Shown: positions 1-7,104, counted from the stretch's first letter. The stretch: 7,567 nucleotides of DNA from an uncultured Clostridia bacterium (GCA_948528155.1 CAOSZT010000105.1:1-7567); one strand, 5' to 3'. Numbers and translations are program-made. The notes: generated from the sequence alone by a model not told the origin.

Positions 1-3000
1 GTATAACTGGAGAAAATGGATTAATAGGAAAAGCGAAATGGACAAAGTTTGTAACAGAATATAATAATGTTAAAGAAGCAGTAAATATATATACATTTAG
101 TAAAGATATAAATAAAGAAGAAAATTATTATCCAATAAAAGAAAATGAAAAAGTACAAAATAATGAAATAAAAAATACTTTAGAAGAAACAATAAAAAAA
201 GCGGAAAATATTAATGAAATTACAGAAGAAAAAGTGAATTTGTATAAAATAGATAAAGAAATAATAAAAGAATATACTCAAAAAGATTATGTAATAAATA
301 TATTAACAGGAGAAATATATAGAATTGAAGGGGAAAAATATGAAGGAAAAACATATCATAGACCAGAATATGGTGTAACAAAAGATGGAATAATAGATGA
401 TGGTCCACAAGATACAGAAGATACTATTTATTTAATAATAGATGAAAGTAAACAATTAACAACAAAATTAAATTTGGGAGAAGTAGTATGGACAACATCA
501 GATGAGAGTATAGTAATTGTAGACCATACAGGAAAAATAACAGGAATAGCAAAAGGGGAAGCAACAATAACAATAAGTTATAAAACAGAAGATACAGGAG
601 ATATAGAAAATCCAGGAGACACAGAAGAAGGAAGTGGAACACAAGGTGGAGAAGAGGAAGTAACAGAGGTTAATATACAAACATATAAAATAATAGTAGA
701 AGAAGGAATTCCAGAAAATTTTACATTAGAAATGGAAACAGAAAAGGAAATAGGAGAATATCAAACATATAAAATAGAAGTAAAAATAGAAGGGAAAAAA
801 ATAGGAACTAGTTATTTAGAATGGGAAAGCAGTGATGAAAATATAGTAAAAGTAAATGGAAAAGGAGAAATAAAAGGATTACAAATAGGAGAGGCAATTA
901 TAAAATGTAAGTGGAAAGAAGATCAAACAAAAGAAGCAATGTGTAGAGTAATAGTAAAAGCAAGTGATAAATTAATATTAGATAAAACAAATGTAAGTGT
1001 AACAATAGATCAAACAGTAAAATTAATAGCTAAATATCAAGAACAAAATGTAACAAATACAGCAAGTTGGACAAGTGAAGATGAAAATGTAGCAACAATA
1101 CAAAATGGACAAATAAAAGGAATAGCAATAGGAACAACTACAATAATAGCAGAATATCAAGGAGAAAGAGTTATTTGTAATGTAGAAGTAAAAGATATAG
1201 TAACAGAAATATATACAATAGAAGATTTAAGCCTATTTGCAAAACAAGTAAATTCAGGAATAAAATATGAAGGAAAAATAGTAGAATTAAAAAATGACTT
1301 AGATTTTAAAAAAGAGGAAAGTTATGAGTCAACAGAAAGCCAGGAATACAAAGATTACTATATAAGTACTGACATAACTGCAAATACTTGGATACGAATA
1401 GGAAACTCAACAACTAAATATTTTAATGGAACATTTGAAGGAAATGGAAATACAATAACTAATCTTTATATGAATATAGCAGCAGGAAATCTAGGATTAT
1501 TTGGTTATTCAAATGGAGGAAATTTTAAAAACATAAATTTAAAAGATGTAAATATAATATCAACAAGATATCAAATAGGTGGACTGCTAGGATATGGAAA
1601 CAATGTAAATATAAGTAATTGTAAGGTTTCAGGAAATATTACTACTACAGGACATACTAGTAACCATAATAGAACTGGAGGAATAGTAGGTTTAATTGGG
1701 ACAATGGGTGGTACAATAAATAGTTGTGTAAATGAAGCAACAATTGGTGGAAGTTACCATATGAAAGGTGGAATAGTAGGTTTTATGTATAAAGGTACAA
1801 TAACAAATTGTACAAATAAAGGAAGTGTTACAAGTAGTAATGCTCATATAGGTGGGATAGTAGGATATGCAGGATATAACTCAAATGTAAATTATACTGT
1901 ATCAATAGATAATTGTAAAAATTATGGAGAAATACAGGCAAGCCATTATGTAGCAGGAATAGCTGGTGTTATAACACAAAGTACTAGTATAAGAAATTCT
2001 ACAAATTATAATTCTGGATCAATAAAATCACTAAAACACAATGGAACAACATATTATGATAGTGAAGCTGGAGGAATAGTAGGATTAATATATAATAAAG
2101 GAGATAATATAGTAGAAAATTGTAACAATTATGCAACTATAACAGGTTCATATAATGGAGTAGGAGGAATAATTGGTACAAGTATGAAAGGAACAGTAAA
2201 AAAATGTACAAATCAAGGAATAATTACAGGAGGGAGATCTGGAACAGGGGGAATAACGGGAAGGACAGGTTATTATAATACTACTAGAACGATTTATACA
2301 AAATCAATTGTAGAAAATTGTGTAAATAAAAGTGAAGGAGTTGTAACTTCAACAGGTTGGAATATAGGAGGAATATCTGGTTATACAGAATATGGAAGTG
2401 AAATAAGAAAAGCTAATAATTATGCAAATGTAACTGGAACAGGGCAGAGCAGTAATTTTGGAAATGTAGGGGGAATAGTAGGATGTCAAAGTATTTATGT
2501 ATATAATAAAGTTCCATGTTTAATAGAAGAATGTAATAATTATGGAGATGTAAAAGGTAGTTATATTTTTTGTGGAGGAATAGTTGGAAGACATAGAAGA
2601 GGAACAATAATCAATTGTATAAATGAAGGAAATGTTACAAATGAAAAAAATCATACAGGAGGAATAACTGGATGTACAGGAAACTATGAAGAAACTGTAA
2701 AAACAAATGGAACAATAGAAGGTTGTATTAATAAAGGTGATGTAACAATAACTGGAGAAGGTGCAACAGCATGTAATGTGGGAGGAATAAGTGGAACTTT
2801 GCATAATGGAAGTTGGATTAAAAATTGTGGTAATATAGGAAATATAAGTTCAAATGGATATAATACATCAGCTGATAAAACTTCAAGAACAGGTGGAATA
2901 GTTGGAATGATGAATACTGTAGGAGCAAATAAAGTAACAAATTGTTATAATTTAGGAAATGTAACAGCAAAGTATAAATATATAGGAGGAATAACTGGAT

Positions 3001-3230
3001 ATATGTATACTGGAACAGCAGTAATAGAAAATAGTTATTCAAAAGGAGAAATAACTGGACCAGCAAATATAGGAGGAATAGTAGGATATAAAAGAGCAGG
3101 AACAGTTACAGAAAGCTATTATTTAGAAAATAGTGTAAAACCAACAGAAGGAGAGAAAACAGAAGAGGGTGAAGAAAAGGATGAATCAACAATTAATTCT
3201 TTAATAGAAATGTTAAAAAAAGAGATGTAA
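1..3230 (+). CDS. Giant surface protein, pilin-like anchor plus Big2 domains and GLUG beta-helix (5' partial)
   Basis: The frame is open from the first full codon at position 3 to TAA at 3228-3230, so 1075 residues are visible and the true start lies left of the window. The GTG at 234 is only an internal codon. The first residues (ITGENGLIGKAKW, then a helix ending EAVNIYT) resemble the segment just after the hydrophobic helix of Clostridial prepilin-like proteins, whose usual beginning is a GITLIALV-type membrane helix; that part is inferred to be missing. Visible residues 137-197, 235-320 and 322-399 look like three Big2 Ig-like domains (WxSSDExIVxV...GxIxGxxxGxAxI pattern), with an acidic E/G/T-rich linker after the first. 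Residues 400-492 are the lead-in typical of GLUG proteins, and 493-1043 are the beta-helix repeats. The tail (1044-1075) is charged, with no LPxTG and no C-terminal membrane segment. Role as an adhesin or surface fibre is inference; no catalytic site is seen. Confidence 0.88.
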   Translation, partial: ITGENGLIGKAKWTKFVTEYNNVKEAVNIYTFSKDINKEENYYPIKENEKVQNNEIKNTLEETIKKAENINEITEEKVNLYKIDKEIIKEYTQKDYVINILTGEIYRIEGEKYEGKTYHRPEYGVTKDGIIDDGPQDTEDTIYLIIDESKQLTTKLNLGEVVWTTSDESIVIVDHTGKITGIAKGEATITISYKTEDTGDIENPGDTEEGSGTQGGEEEVTEVNIQTYKIIVEEGIPENFTLEMETEKEIGEYQTYKIEVKIEGKKIGTSYLEWESSDENIVKVNGKGEIKGLQIGEAIIKCKWKEDQTKEAMCRVIVKASDKLILDKTNVSVTIDQTVKLIAKYQEQNVTNTASWTSEDENVATIQNGQIKGIAIGTTTIIAEYQGERVICNVEVKDIVTEIYTIEDLSLFAKQVNSGIKYEGKIVELKNDLDFKKEESYESTESQEYKDYYISTDITANTWIRIGNSTTKYFNGTFEGNGNTITNLYMNIAAGNLGLFGYSNGGNFKNINLKDVNIISTRYQIGGLLGYGNNVNISNCKVSGNITTTGHTSNHNRTGGIVGLIGTMGGTINSCVNEATIGGSYHMKGGIVGFMYKGTITNCTNKGSVTSSNAHIGGIVGYAGYNSNVNYTVSIDNCKNYGEIQASHYVAGIAGVITQSTSIRNSTNYNSGSIKSLKHNGTTYYDSEAGGIVGLIYNKGDNIVENCNNYATITGSYNGVGGIIGTSMKGTVKKCTNQGIITGGRSGTGGITGRTGYYNTTRTIYTKSIVENCVNKSEGVVTSTGWNIGGISGYTEYGSEIRKANNYANVTGTGQSSNFGNVGGIVGCQSIYVYNKVPCLIEECNNYGDVKGSYIFCGGIVGRHRRGTIINCINEGNVTNEKNHTGGITGCTGNYEETVKTNGTIEGCINKGDVTITGEGATACNVGGISGTLHNGSWIKNCGNIGNISSNGYNTSADKTSRTGGIVGMMNTVGANKVTNCYNLGNVTAKYKYIGGITGYMYTGTAVIENSYSKGEITGPANIGGIVGYKRAGTVTESYYLENSVKPTEGEKTEEGEEKDESTINSLIEMLKKEM
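1479..3131 (+). repeat. GLUG-type beta-helix repeat array, 16 degenerate units
   Basis: Inside the surface protein gene, 16 units each carry a GG[IL]xG turn (one is AGIAG), spaced 28 to 41 residues apart, followed 14 to 24 residues later by an [IV]xNCxNxG-like strand. Twelve of the 16 units have cysteine at that second position and four have serine or alanine. The pattern is that of the GLUG motif family, which is predicted to fold as a right-handed beta-helix. The units vary in sequence and length, so this is an old protein-level repeat and not a recent DNA tandem duplication. Confidence 0.85.
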
Positions 3231-3251
3231 AAAGTTTAATTATTCAAAATT

Positions 3252-3304
3252 ATAACTAAAAAATCATTGAATTACATATGTGTTTTCAATGATTTTTTAG
3301 TTAT
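3252..3304. terminator. Bidirectional intrinsic terminator between convergent genes
   Basis: A perfect 20-bp inverted repeat (3252-3271 with 3285-3304) encloses a 13-base loop. The plus strand ends in a run of six T within the descending arm, and the minus strand reads the same way because the A-run in the left arm mirrors it. It lies 21 bases after the stop of the surface protein gene and about 90 bases after the stop of mutS2, so it can serve both. The stem is poor in G+C, which fits the base composition of the genome but makes its strength uncertain. Confidence 0.8.
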
Positions 3305-3394
3305 TTGAGGGTATGAAAAGTTTGTGTGAATTTTGAATTTTTATGATATTTTTTTATTTTAATAATTAAATTGATAAGATTTATTTTTCAAAGA

Positions 3395-5746
3395 TTATTT
3401 TAAATCAACAACAGTAACACCCATTTCACCTTCGCCATAAGTACCAGCACGAAAAGATTTAACATGAGAATTAGATTTTAAAAATTTTTGAATACCATCA
3501 CGTAATTTTCCAGTACCTTTACCATGAACAATTCTTACAGTTTGAAGTTTAGCAAGTGAACAATCATCTAAAAATTTATCAACAACAAAAATAGCTTCTT
3601 CAACATTTAAACCAATAACATTTAATTCTGACTTGGCTGTTCTAGTTTTGGAGATAGAATTATATGAGATAGATGTATTAGATTTTTTATTAGAGTTTTC
3701 AAGTTTTTCAAGATATTTTATATTTATATTCATTTTCATACTACCAATTTGAACTTGTACTTCATTTGATTTTGAAACATTTGATAAAATAGTACCATTT
3801 TTATTTAAAGATGTTACAAATACTTCTAAATTTGGTTTTATATCTTTTATTTCTAAGGCTTTTTGAGAGATTTTGTTTTCAGCTGAAGAAATAGAAATAT
3901 TTTTAATTTCTTTATTTAGTTGATTTCGTAAATTATTTAATTCACTATTAGAATTAGAAATTTTAGTCATTTTAGAAATTATTTCATTTGCTTCTTCTTT
4001 AGCTTCTAATAGAATATTTCTAGCGTTTATTTTTGCTGAGTTAATAATTTCTTTTTCTTGTTCTAGTAGTTTTGTATTATCTTTTTCTAATGATTTTTTC
4101 AGAACAGAAATATCTTCTAATTTTTTTGAAAATTCAATTTTTTCCTTTTCTATTTGAGATTTATTATTATAAATATTTTTTAATAGTTCTTCAAAATCAA
4201 CATCATTTTTACTAAGATTTGACTTAGCCATTTTTATTATATTATCTGAAAGTCCAAGTTTTTTACTAATTTCAAAAGCATTACTTTTTCCTGGTACACC
4301 TATTAATAATTTGTAAGTTGGAGATAGGGTATTTATATCAAATTCAACAGAAGCATTTTCAAAATTTTTAGTTACTAAGGCATATTTTTTCAATTCTTGA
4401 TAATGTGTAGTTGCAACTGTTAAACAATTATTATTTGTAAAATAATCTAAAATACTAATGGCAAGAGAAGCTCCTTCAAGTGGGTCAGTACCAGAGCCTA
4501 GTTCATCAACTAAAATTAATGAATTTTTGGTACAATTATTTACAATGTCAACTATATTTTTTATATGTGATGAAAATGTACTAAGAGAATCAGAAATACT
4601 TTGATCATCACCAATATCAGCAAATATATTGTCAAAAACATATATAGATGTTTGTTGACTAGCAGGAATATTAAGCCCACTACATGCCATTGCAGTTAAT
4701 AAACCAATAGTTTTTAAAGTTACAGTTTTTCCTCCTGTGTTAGGTCCTGTTATAACTAGGGTTGAGAATTTGTTACCTAGAGTAAGTGTAATTGGAACTG
4801 CAGTATCTTGATTAAGCAAAGGATGTTTTGCTTCATTTAATATGATTTCTTTATTTGTATTAATTAATGGGGTTATCCCTTTTATAGATTTTGAATAATT
4901 AGCTTTTGCAAAAATAAAGTCTAGTTTTGCTATATAATCAATATCTGTTTTTAGTTCTTCTACATAAGGATAAAAAAGTTCACTTAGTTTTTTTAGAATA
5001 TTATCTATTTCCAAATTTTCTTCAATTTTTAAATTTGCAATCTCATTATTTAGATCAAATACTGATAATGGTTCAATAAATATAGTAGAACCTGAACTTG
5101 ATATATCATGTACAAAGCCCTTTATTTGTGTTCTATATTCTTCTTTAACAGGTATTACATATCTGTCATTTTTTATTGTTATAACATTTTCTTGAATGTA
5201 TTTGGAATATGTAGAAGAGTGAATATACATATTTAATTTTGATTTTATATCTTGTTCAATATTTTTTTGTTTTTTTCTGATATTAAATAATTCTTTTGAA
5301 GCATTATCGTCAATTGTATTTTCGTCTATTATACTTTTTGATATTTGTTTGGTTATTGATGGATTTGAATATAATTGTGAAAATATTTCTTTTAAGTTTG
5401 GAAATTCTTCTTCATTTATATAATCTTTGTAAAAGTAATTTTTTAATTTTTCTGAAATATTTAATATTTTAGATATTTCTAATATTGATTTTATGGATAG
5501 TACACCATTTAGTTCTATTGTTTTTATGTTTTTTGTATTGTCAGCTATTTCTTGTATGGGTGGGGTGTTGTTTCTATATAATAAGTTTACAGCTTCTTCT
5601 GTTTCTTTTAGTTTGTTTTGGACATCATTTTTTTTGTTAGAAGGAAAGAGTTGTAAACAGAGATTTTTGCCTATATATGTTTGTGCATAATTAGATAATA
5701 TTTTTAGTATTTTATGGTATTCTAGTTTTTCTAAATAAATATTCAT
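3395..5746 (-). CDS. mutS2: MutS2: ATPase with C-terminal Smr domain
   Basis: A 783-residue protein, full length for the family (about 780-790). Residues 1-290 are the core and lever region, containing NDRYVIPVKEEY and the SGSTIFIEP segment typical of MutS2. The ABC-type ATPase has Walker A GPNTGGKT (334-341), the signature region around DDQSISDSLSTFSSH (380-394), Walker B LILVDELGSGTDP (410-422) and the H-loop TTH (446-448). A charged coiled coil spans about 515-620, a KOW-like beta segment 637-682, and the Smr domain 706-783 with HGKGTG (741-746). Known roles in the family: anti-recombination in some bacteria, and in Bacillus a sensor of collided ribosomes that splits them for rescue; the sequence does not decide between these. 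The usual Smr LDLRG motif reads LNVIG (708-712) here. The start is fixed by an in-frame stop directly upstream and by the family-like N-terminus. Confidence 0.97.
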   Translation of the reverse strand: MNIYLEKLEYHKILKILSNYAQTYIGKNLCLQLFPSNKKNDVQNKLKETEEAVNLLYRNNTPPIQEIADNTKNIKTIELNGVLSIKSILEISKILNISEKLKNYFYKDYINEEEFPNLKEIFSQLYSNPSITKQISKSIIDENTIDDNASKELFNIRKKQKNIEQDIKSKLNMYIHSSTYSKYIQENVITIKNDRYVIPVKEEYRTQIKGFVHDISSSGSTIFIEPLSVFDLNNEIANLKIEENLEIDNILKKLSELFYPYVEELKTDIDYIAKLDFIFAKANYSKSIKGITPLINTNKEIILNEAKHPLLNQDTAVPITLTLGNKFSTLVITGPNTGGKTVTLKTIGLLTAMACSGLNIPASQQTSIYVFDNIFADIGDDQSISDSLSTFSSHIKNIVDIVNNCTKNSLILVDELGSGTDPLEGASLAISILDYFTNNNCLTVATTHYQELKKYALVTKNFENASVEFDINTLSPTYKLLIGVPGKSNAFEISKKLGLSDNIIKMAKSNLSKNDVDFEELLKNIYNNKSQIEKEKIEFSKKLEDISVLKKSLEKDNTKLLEQEKEIINSAKINARNILLEAKEEANEIISKMTKISNSNSELNNLRNQLNKEIKNISISSAENKISQKALEIKDIKPNLEVFVTSLNKNGTILSNVSKSNEVQVQIGSMKMNINIKYLEKLENSNKKSNTSISYNSISKTRTAKSELNVIGLNVEEAIFVVDKFLDDCSLAKLQTVRIVHGKGTGKLRDGIQKFLKSNSHVKSFRAGTYGEGEMGVTVVDLK

Positions 5747-5758
5747 TTAAGAATTCAT

Positions 5759-5766
5759 TCCTTTCT
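5759..5766 (-). promoter_or_regulatory. Ribosome binding site of mutS2, long spacing
   Basis: The minus strand reads AGAAAGGA, ending 12 bases before the mutS2 ATG. The spacing is longer than the usual 5-9. An ATG directly abuts the site but is followed by only two codons and a TAA that touches the mutS2 start, so the ATG at 5746 remains the only sensible start. Confidence 0.65.
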
Positions 5767-5791
5767 ATTTATATTGTAAATATTTTTTATA

Positions 5792-5820
5792 ATTATATTC
5801 AAATTAATAACTTAAGTCAA
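5792..5820 (-). promoter_or_regulatory. Sigma-A-type promoter of mutS2
   Basis: On the minus strand, -35 TTGACT (5820-5815) is followed by a 17-bp spacer and -10 TATAAT (5797-5792). The -10 is consensus, the -35 has five of six consensus bases and the spacing is ideal. Transcription would start near 5785, giving a leader of about 40 bases. The -35 box overlaps the outer edge of the adjacent hairpin element. Confidence 0.8.
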
Positions 5821-5984
5821 ATGTTTAATGTTTAGTGTTACTATAATATATTGTTTTTTCTCCATTCCAACTGCTAACAGTTTGTAGATAAAATTTTGCG
5901 GTGCAGTTGCTCTTCAAGTTTTATTTACAAACTGTAATTTGTTGCTCCTTACATTTATTTCTAAAATAATATATCTTAAGTTAT
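5807..5984. repeat. Hairpin element, copy 1 (left arm interrupted by 29 bases)
   Basis: Outer arms pair at 5807-5816 with 5975-5984 (10 bp, perfect) and at 5846-5857 with 5963-5974 (12 bp, one G-T). The left arm carries 29 unpaired extra bases (5817-5845), including a tandem ATGTTTA pair at 5821-5834. The inner stem is 5877-5896 with 5916-5935 (20 bp, two G-T pairs) around a GC-rich loop, 5897-5915. The core 5861-5954 is about 92% identical to copy 2 and in the same orientation. No coding potential is seen, nor any flanking target duplication. It could be a non-autonomous mobile element (MITE-like) or a structured RNA; the family is not recognised. Confidence 0.85.
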
Positions 5985-5988
5985 GTCC

Positions 5989-6148
5989 GCAAAAGAGCTA
6001 TAAGATATTATTTTTTATCCATTCCCAACTGCTAACAGTTTGTAGATAAAATTTTGCGGTGCAGTTGCTCCTCAAATTTTATTTACAAACTGTAACTTGT
6101 TGGTCCCCACATCCATTACTAAAAAATAATATCTTATAGCTCTTTTGC
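5989..6148. repeat. Hairpin element, copy 2 (29-bp perfect outer arms)
   Basis: The outer arms 5989-6017 and 6120-6148 are a perfect 29-bp inverted repeat beginning GCAAAAGAGC. The inner stem is 6035-6054 with 6074-6093 (20 bp, one G-T), with a further five-base pairing CCAAC (6025-6029) with GTTGG (6099-6103). The loop 6055-6073 carries GCGGTGCAGTTGCTCC. It follows copy 1 after a gap of four bases. Bases 6027-6070 are identical to 5869-5912 of copy 1 over 44 positions, while the following 42 bases hold six substitutions. Confidence 0.9.
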
Positions 6149-6336
6149 TACTCTACAGATTTAAAATTTGACCTAATTGTAATAATACATTTTTTTTATT
6201 GTTATTGGATAATGGTTTGCAAAAAGTGAAGCCGTTCAAAATGTTTAAATATAAATGATTTTTAGATGTTAATGGCTTTTTACATAATTTGAGACCTTTT
6301 AAGCTAGTGGCTTTTAATCTAAAACATTTTTGCAAA
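6149..6336. other. Noncoding AT-rich stretch with a short inverted repeat
   Basis: No gene is supported here. TTTGCAAAAA (6216-6225) is repeated inverted at 6327-6336, and AAAATGTTT (6238-6246) pairs with AAACATTTT (6322-6330), so alternative weak foldings exist over about 120 bases just upstream of the tcdA promoter. TGGCTTTT occurs twice in direct orientation, near 6273 and 6308. The stretch may be a decayed repeat. Confidence 0.4.
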
Positions 6337-6359
6337 TTGTAGATTGTTATTGAAAAAAG

Positions 6360-6368
6360 TGATATAAT
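6360..6368 (+). promoter_or_regulatory. Extended -10 promoter of the tcdA operon
   Basis: TGATATAAT gives a consensus -10 (TATAAT, 6363-6368) with the TGn extension. There is no good -35 at 17 bp (TAGATT at 6340-6345), as is usual for extended -10 promoters. The predicted start near 6375 leaves a leader of about 37 bases before tcdA. Confidence 0.65.
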
Positions 6369-6398
6369 TACATAAGTTAATAATGTTAATGTTAGATT

Positions 6399-6404
6399 AA
6401 GGAG
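6399..6404 (+). promoter_or_regulatory. Ribosome binding site of tcdA
   Basis: AAGGAG sits seven bases before the ATG at 6412, which is close to ideal and fixes the start. Confidence 0.85.
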
Positions 6405-6411
6405 TAGAATT

Positions 6412-7104
6412 ATGCTAAATGAATTTTCTAGAACTGAATTATTAATAGGGGAAAAAGCCCTGAAAAGATTGCAAAATTCAAAAGTAGCCATATTTGGAAT
6501 TGGAGGAGTAGGATCATTTGTTGTAGAAGGATTAGTTAGAGGGGGGATTACAAATTTTATATTAGTTGATAAGGATGTTGTAGATATAACAAATATAAAT
6601 AGACAAATAATAGCAACAACAAAAACTATAGGAATACCAAAAGTGGATGTAGCAAAAGCAAGAATTTTAGAGATAAATCCAGAAGCAAGAGTAGAAATAT
6701 ATAAGGAATGTTTTATGCCAGAAAGTAAGGGAATAATAAATGATTCAATAGATTATATTGTAGATGCAGTAGATACAGTAACTGCTAAAATTGAACTAGT
6801 TGTAAGAGCAAATAATTTAAAAATACCAATTATATCTAGTATGGGGACAGGGAATAAGTTAGATCCAACAAAATTTGAGGTAACAGATATTTATAAAACA
6901 GAGGTGTGCCCACTAGCAAAAGTAATGAGAAAAGAGCTTAAAAATAGAGATATAAAGAAACTTAAAGTTGTGTATTCAAAAGAAATACCAGTAAAATTAG
7001 AAAAACAAGAACAGATAATATCAAGTATATCATTTGTACCATCAGTAGCAGGATTAATTATAGCTGGTGAAGTAATAAAAGATTTAATAAAAATGGGGGA
7101 GTAA
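6412..7104 (+). CDS. tcdA: tRNA threonylcarbamoyladenosine dehydratase TcdA (E1/ThiF-like)
   Basis: A 230-residue protein of the ThiF/MoeB/E1-like fold. TcdA uses ATP to dehydrate t6A at position 37 of ANN-decoding tRNAs to its cyclic form ct6A in the cytoplasm. The N-terminus FSRTELLIGEKALKRL is typical. The nucleotide-binding loop is GIGGVGS (29-35), the acidic LVDKD segment is at 51-55, NINRQ is at 61-65 and DAVD at 118-121. The C-terminal half has EVCPLAKVMRKELK (164-177) and ISFVPSVAGLIIAGEVI near the end, both characteristic of the TcdA/YgdL branch as opposed to ThiF or MoeB. It is shorter than the E. coli protein (268), lacking the C-terminal extension, as in many Firmicutes. The thioesterase gene follows after 12 bases on the same strand, so the two are probably cotranscribed, without an obvious shared pathway. 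Confidence 0.93.
   Translation: MLNEFSRTELLIGEKALKRLQNSKVAIFGIGGVGSFVVEGLVRGGITNFILVDKDVVDITNINRQIIATTKTIGIPKVDVAKARILEINPEARVEIYKECFMPESKGIINDSIDYIVDAVDTVTAKIELVVRANNLKIPIISSMGTGNKLDPTKFEVTDIYKTEVCPLAKVMRKELKNRDIKKLKVVYSKEIPVKLEKQEQIISSISFVPSVAGLIIAGEVIKDLIKMGE
7095..7101 (+). promoter_or_regulatory. Ribosome binding site candidate for the thioesterase gene, inside tcdA
   Basis: GGGGGAG lies in the last two sense codons of tcdA, 15 bases before the ATG at 7117. The only closer purine run is weak (AAAAGAAA). The spacing is long, so translation may depend on ribosomes finishing tcdA, whose stop is 12 bases upstream in the same frame. Confidence 0.45.

Noticed and set aside
234..236. GTG as the start of the large surface protein
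   Set aside because: The same frame is open without a stop back to position 3, no ribosome binding site precedes the GTG, and the upstream residues fit a pilin-like N-terminal region.
2413..3066. Several minus-strand open frames opposite the beta-helix region
   Set aside because: They are low in complexity (Leu, Tyr, Phe runs) and mirror the biased codons of the plus-strand repeats.
5493..5690. A 65-codon plus-strand open frame inside mutS2
   Set aside because: It lies entirely within the conserved N-terminal coding region of mutS2, has no ribosome binding site and looks like chance.
5747..5758. A three-codon leader ORF (ATG AAT TCT TAA) touching the mutS2 start
   Set aside because: Its ATG directly abuts the Shine-Dalgarno sequence with no spacing, so initiation there is improbable.
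5861..6112. The two cores as a CRISPR array
   Set aside because: There are only two units of about 95 bases, each a long hairpin, without regular spacers and with no cas genes in view.
6168..6196. TTGACC as a -35 box on the plus strand
   Set aside because: At 16-18 bp downstream there is only a T-run, with no -10 hexamer.
6153..6491. A 112-codon open frame on the minus strand
   Set aside because: It overlaps the well-supported tcdA start, has no recognisable domain and runs through tcdA's own promoter. It could be a decayed gene fragment but nothing supports it.
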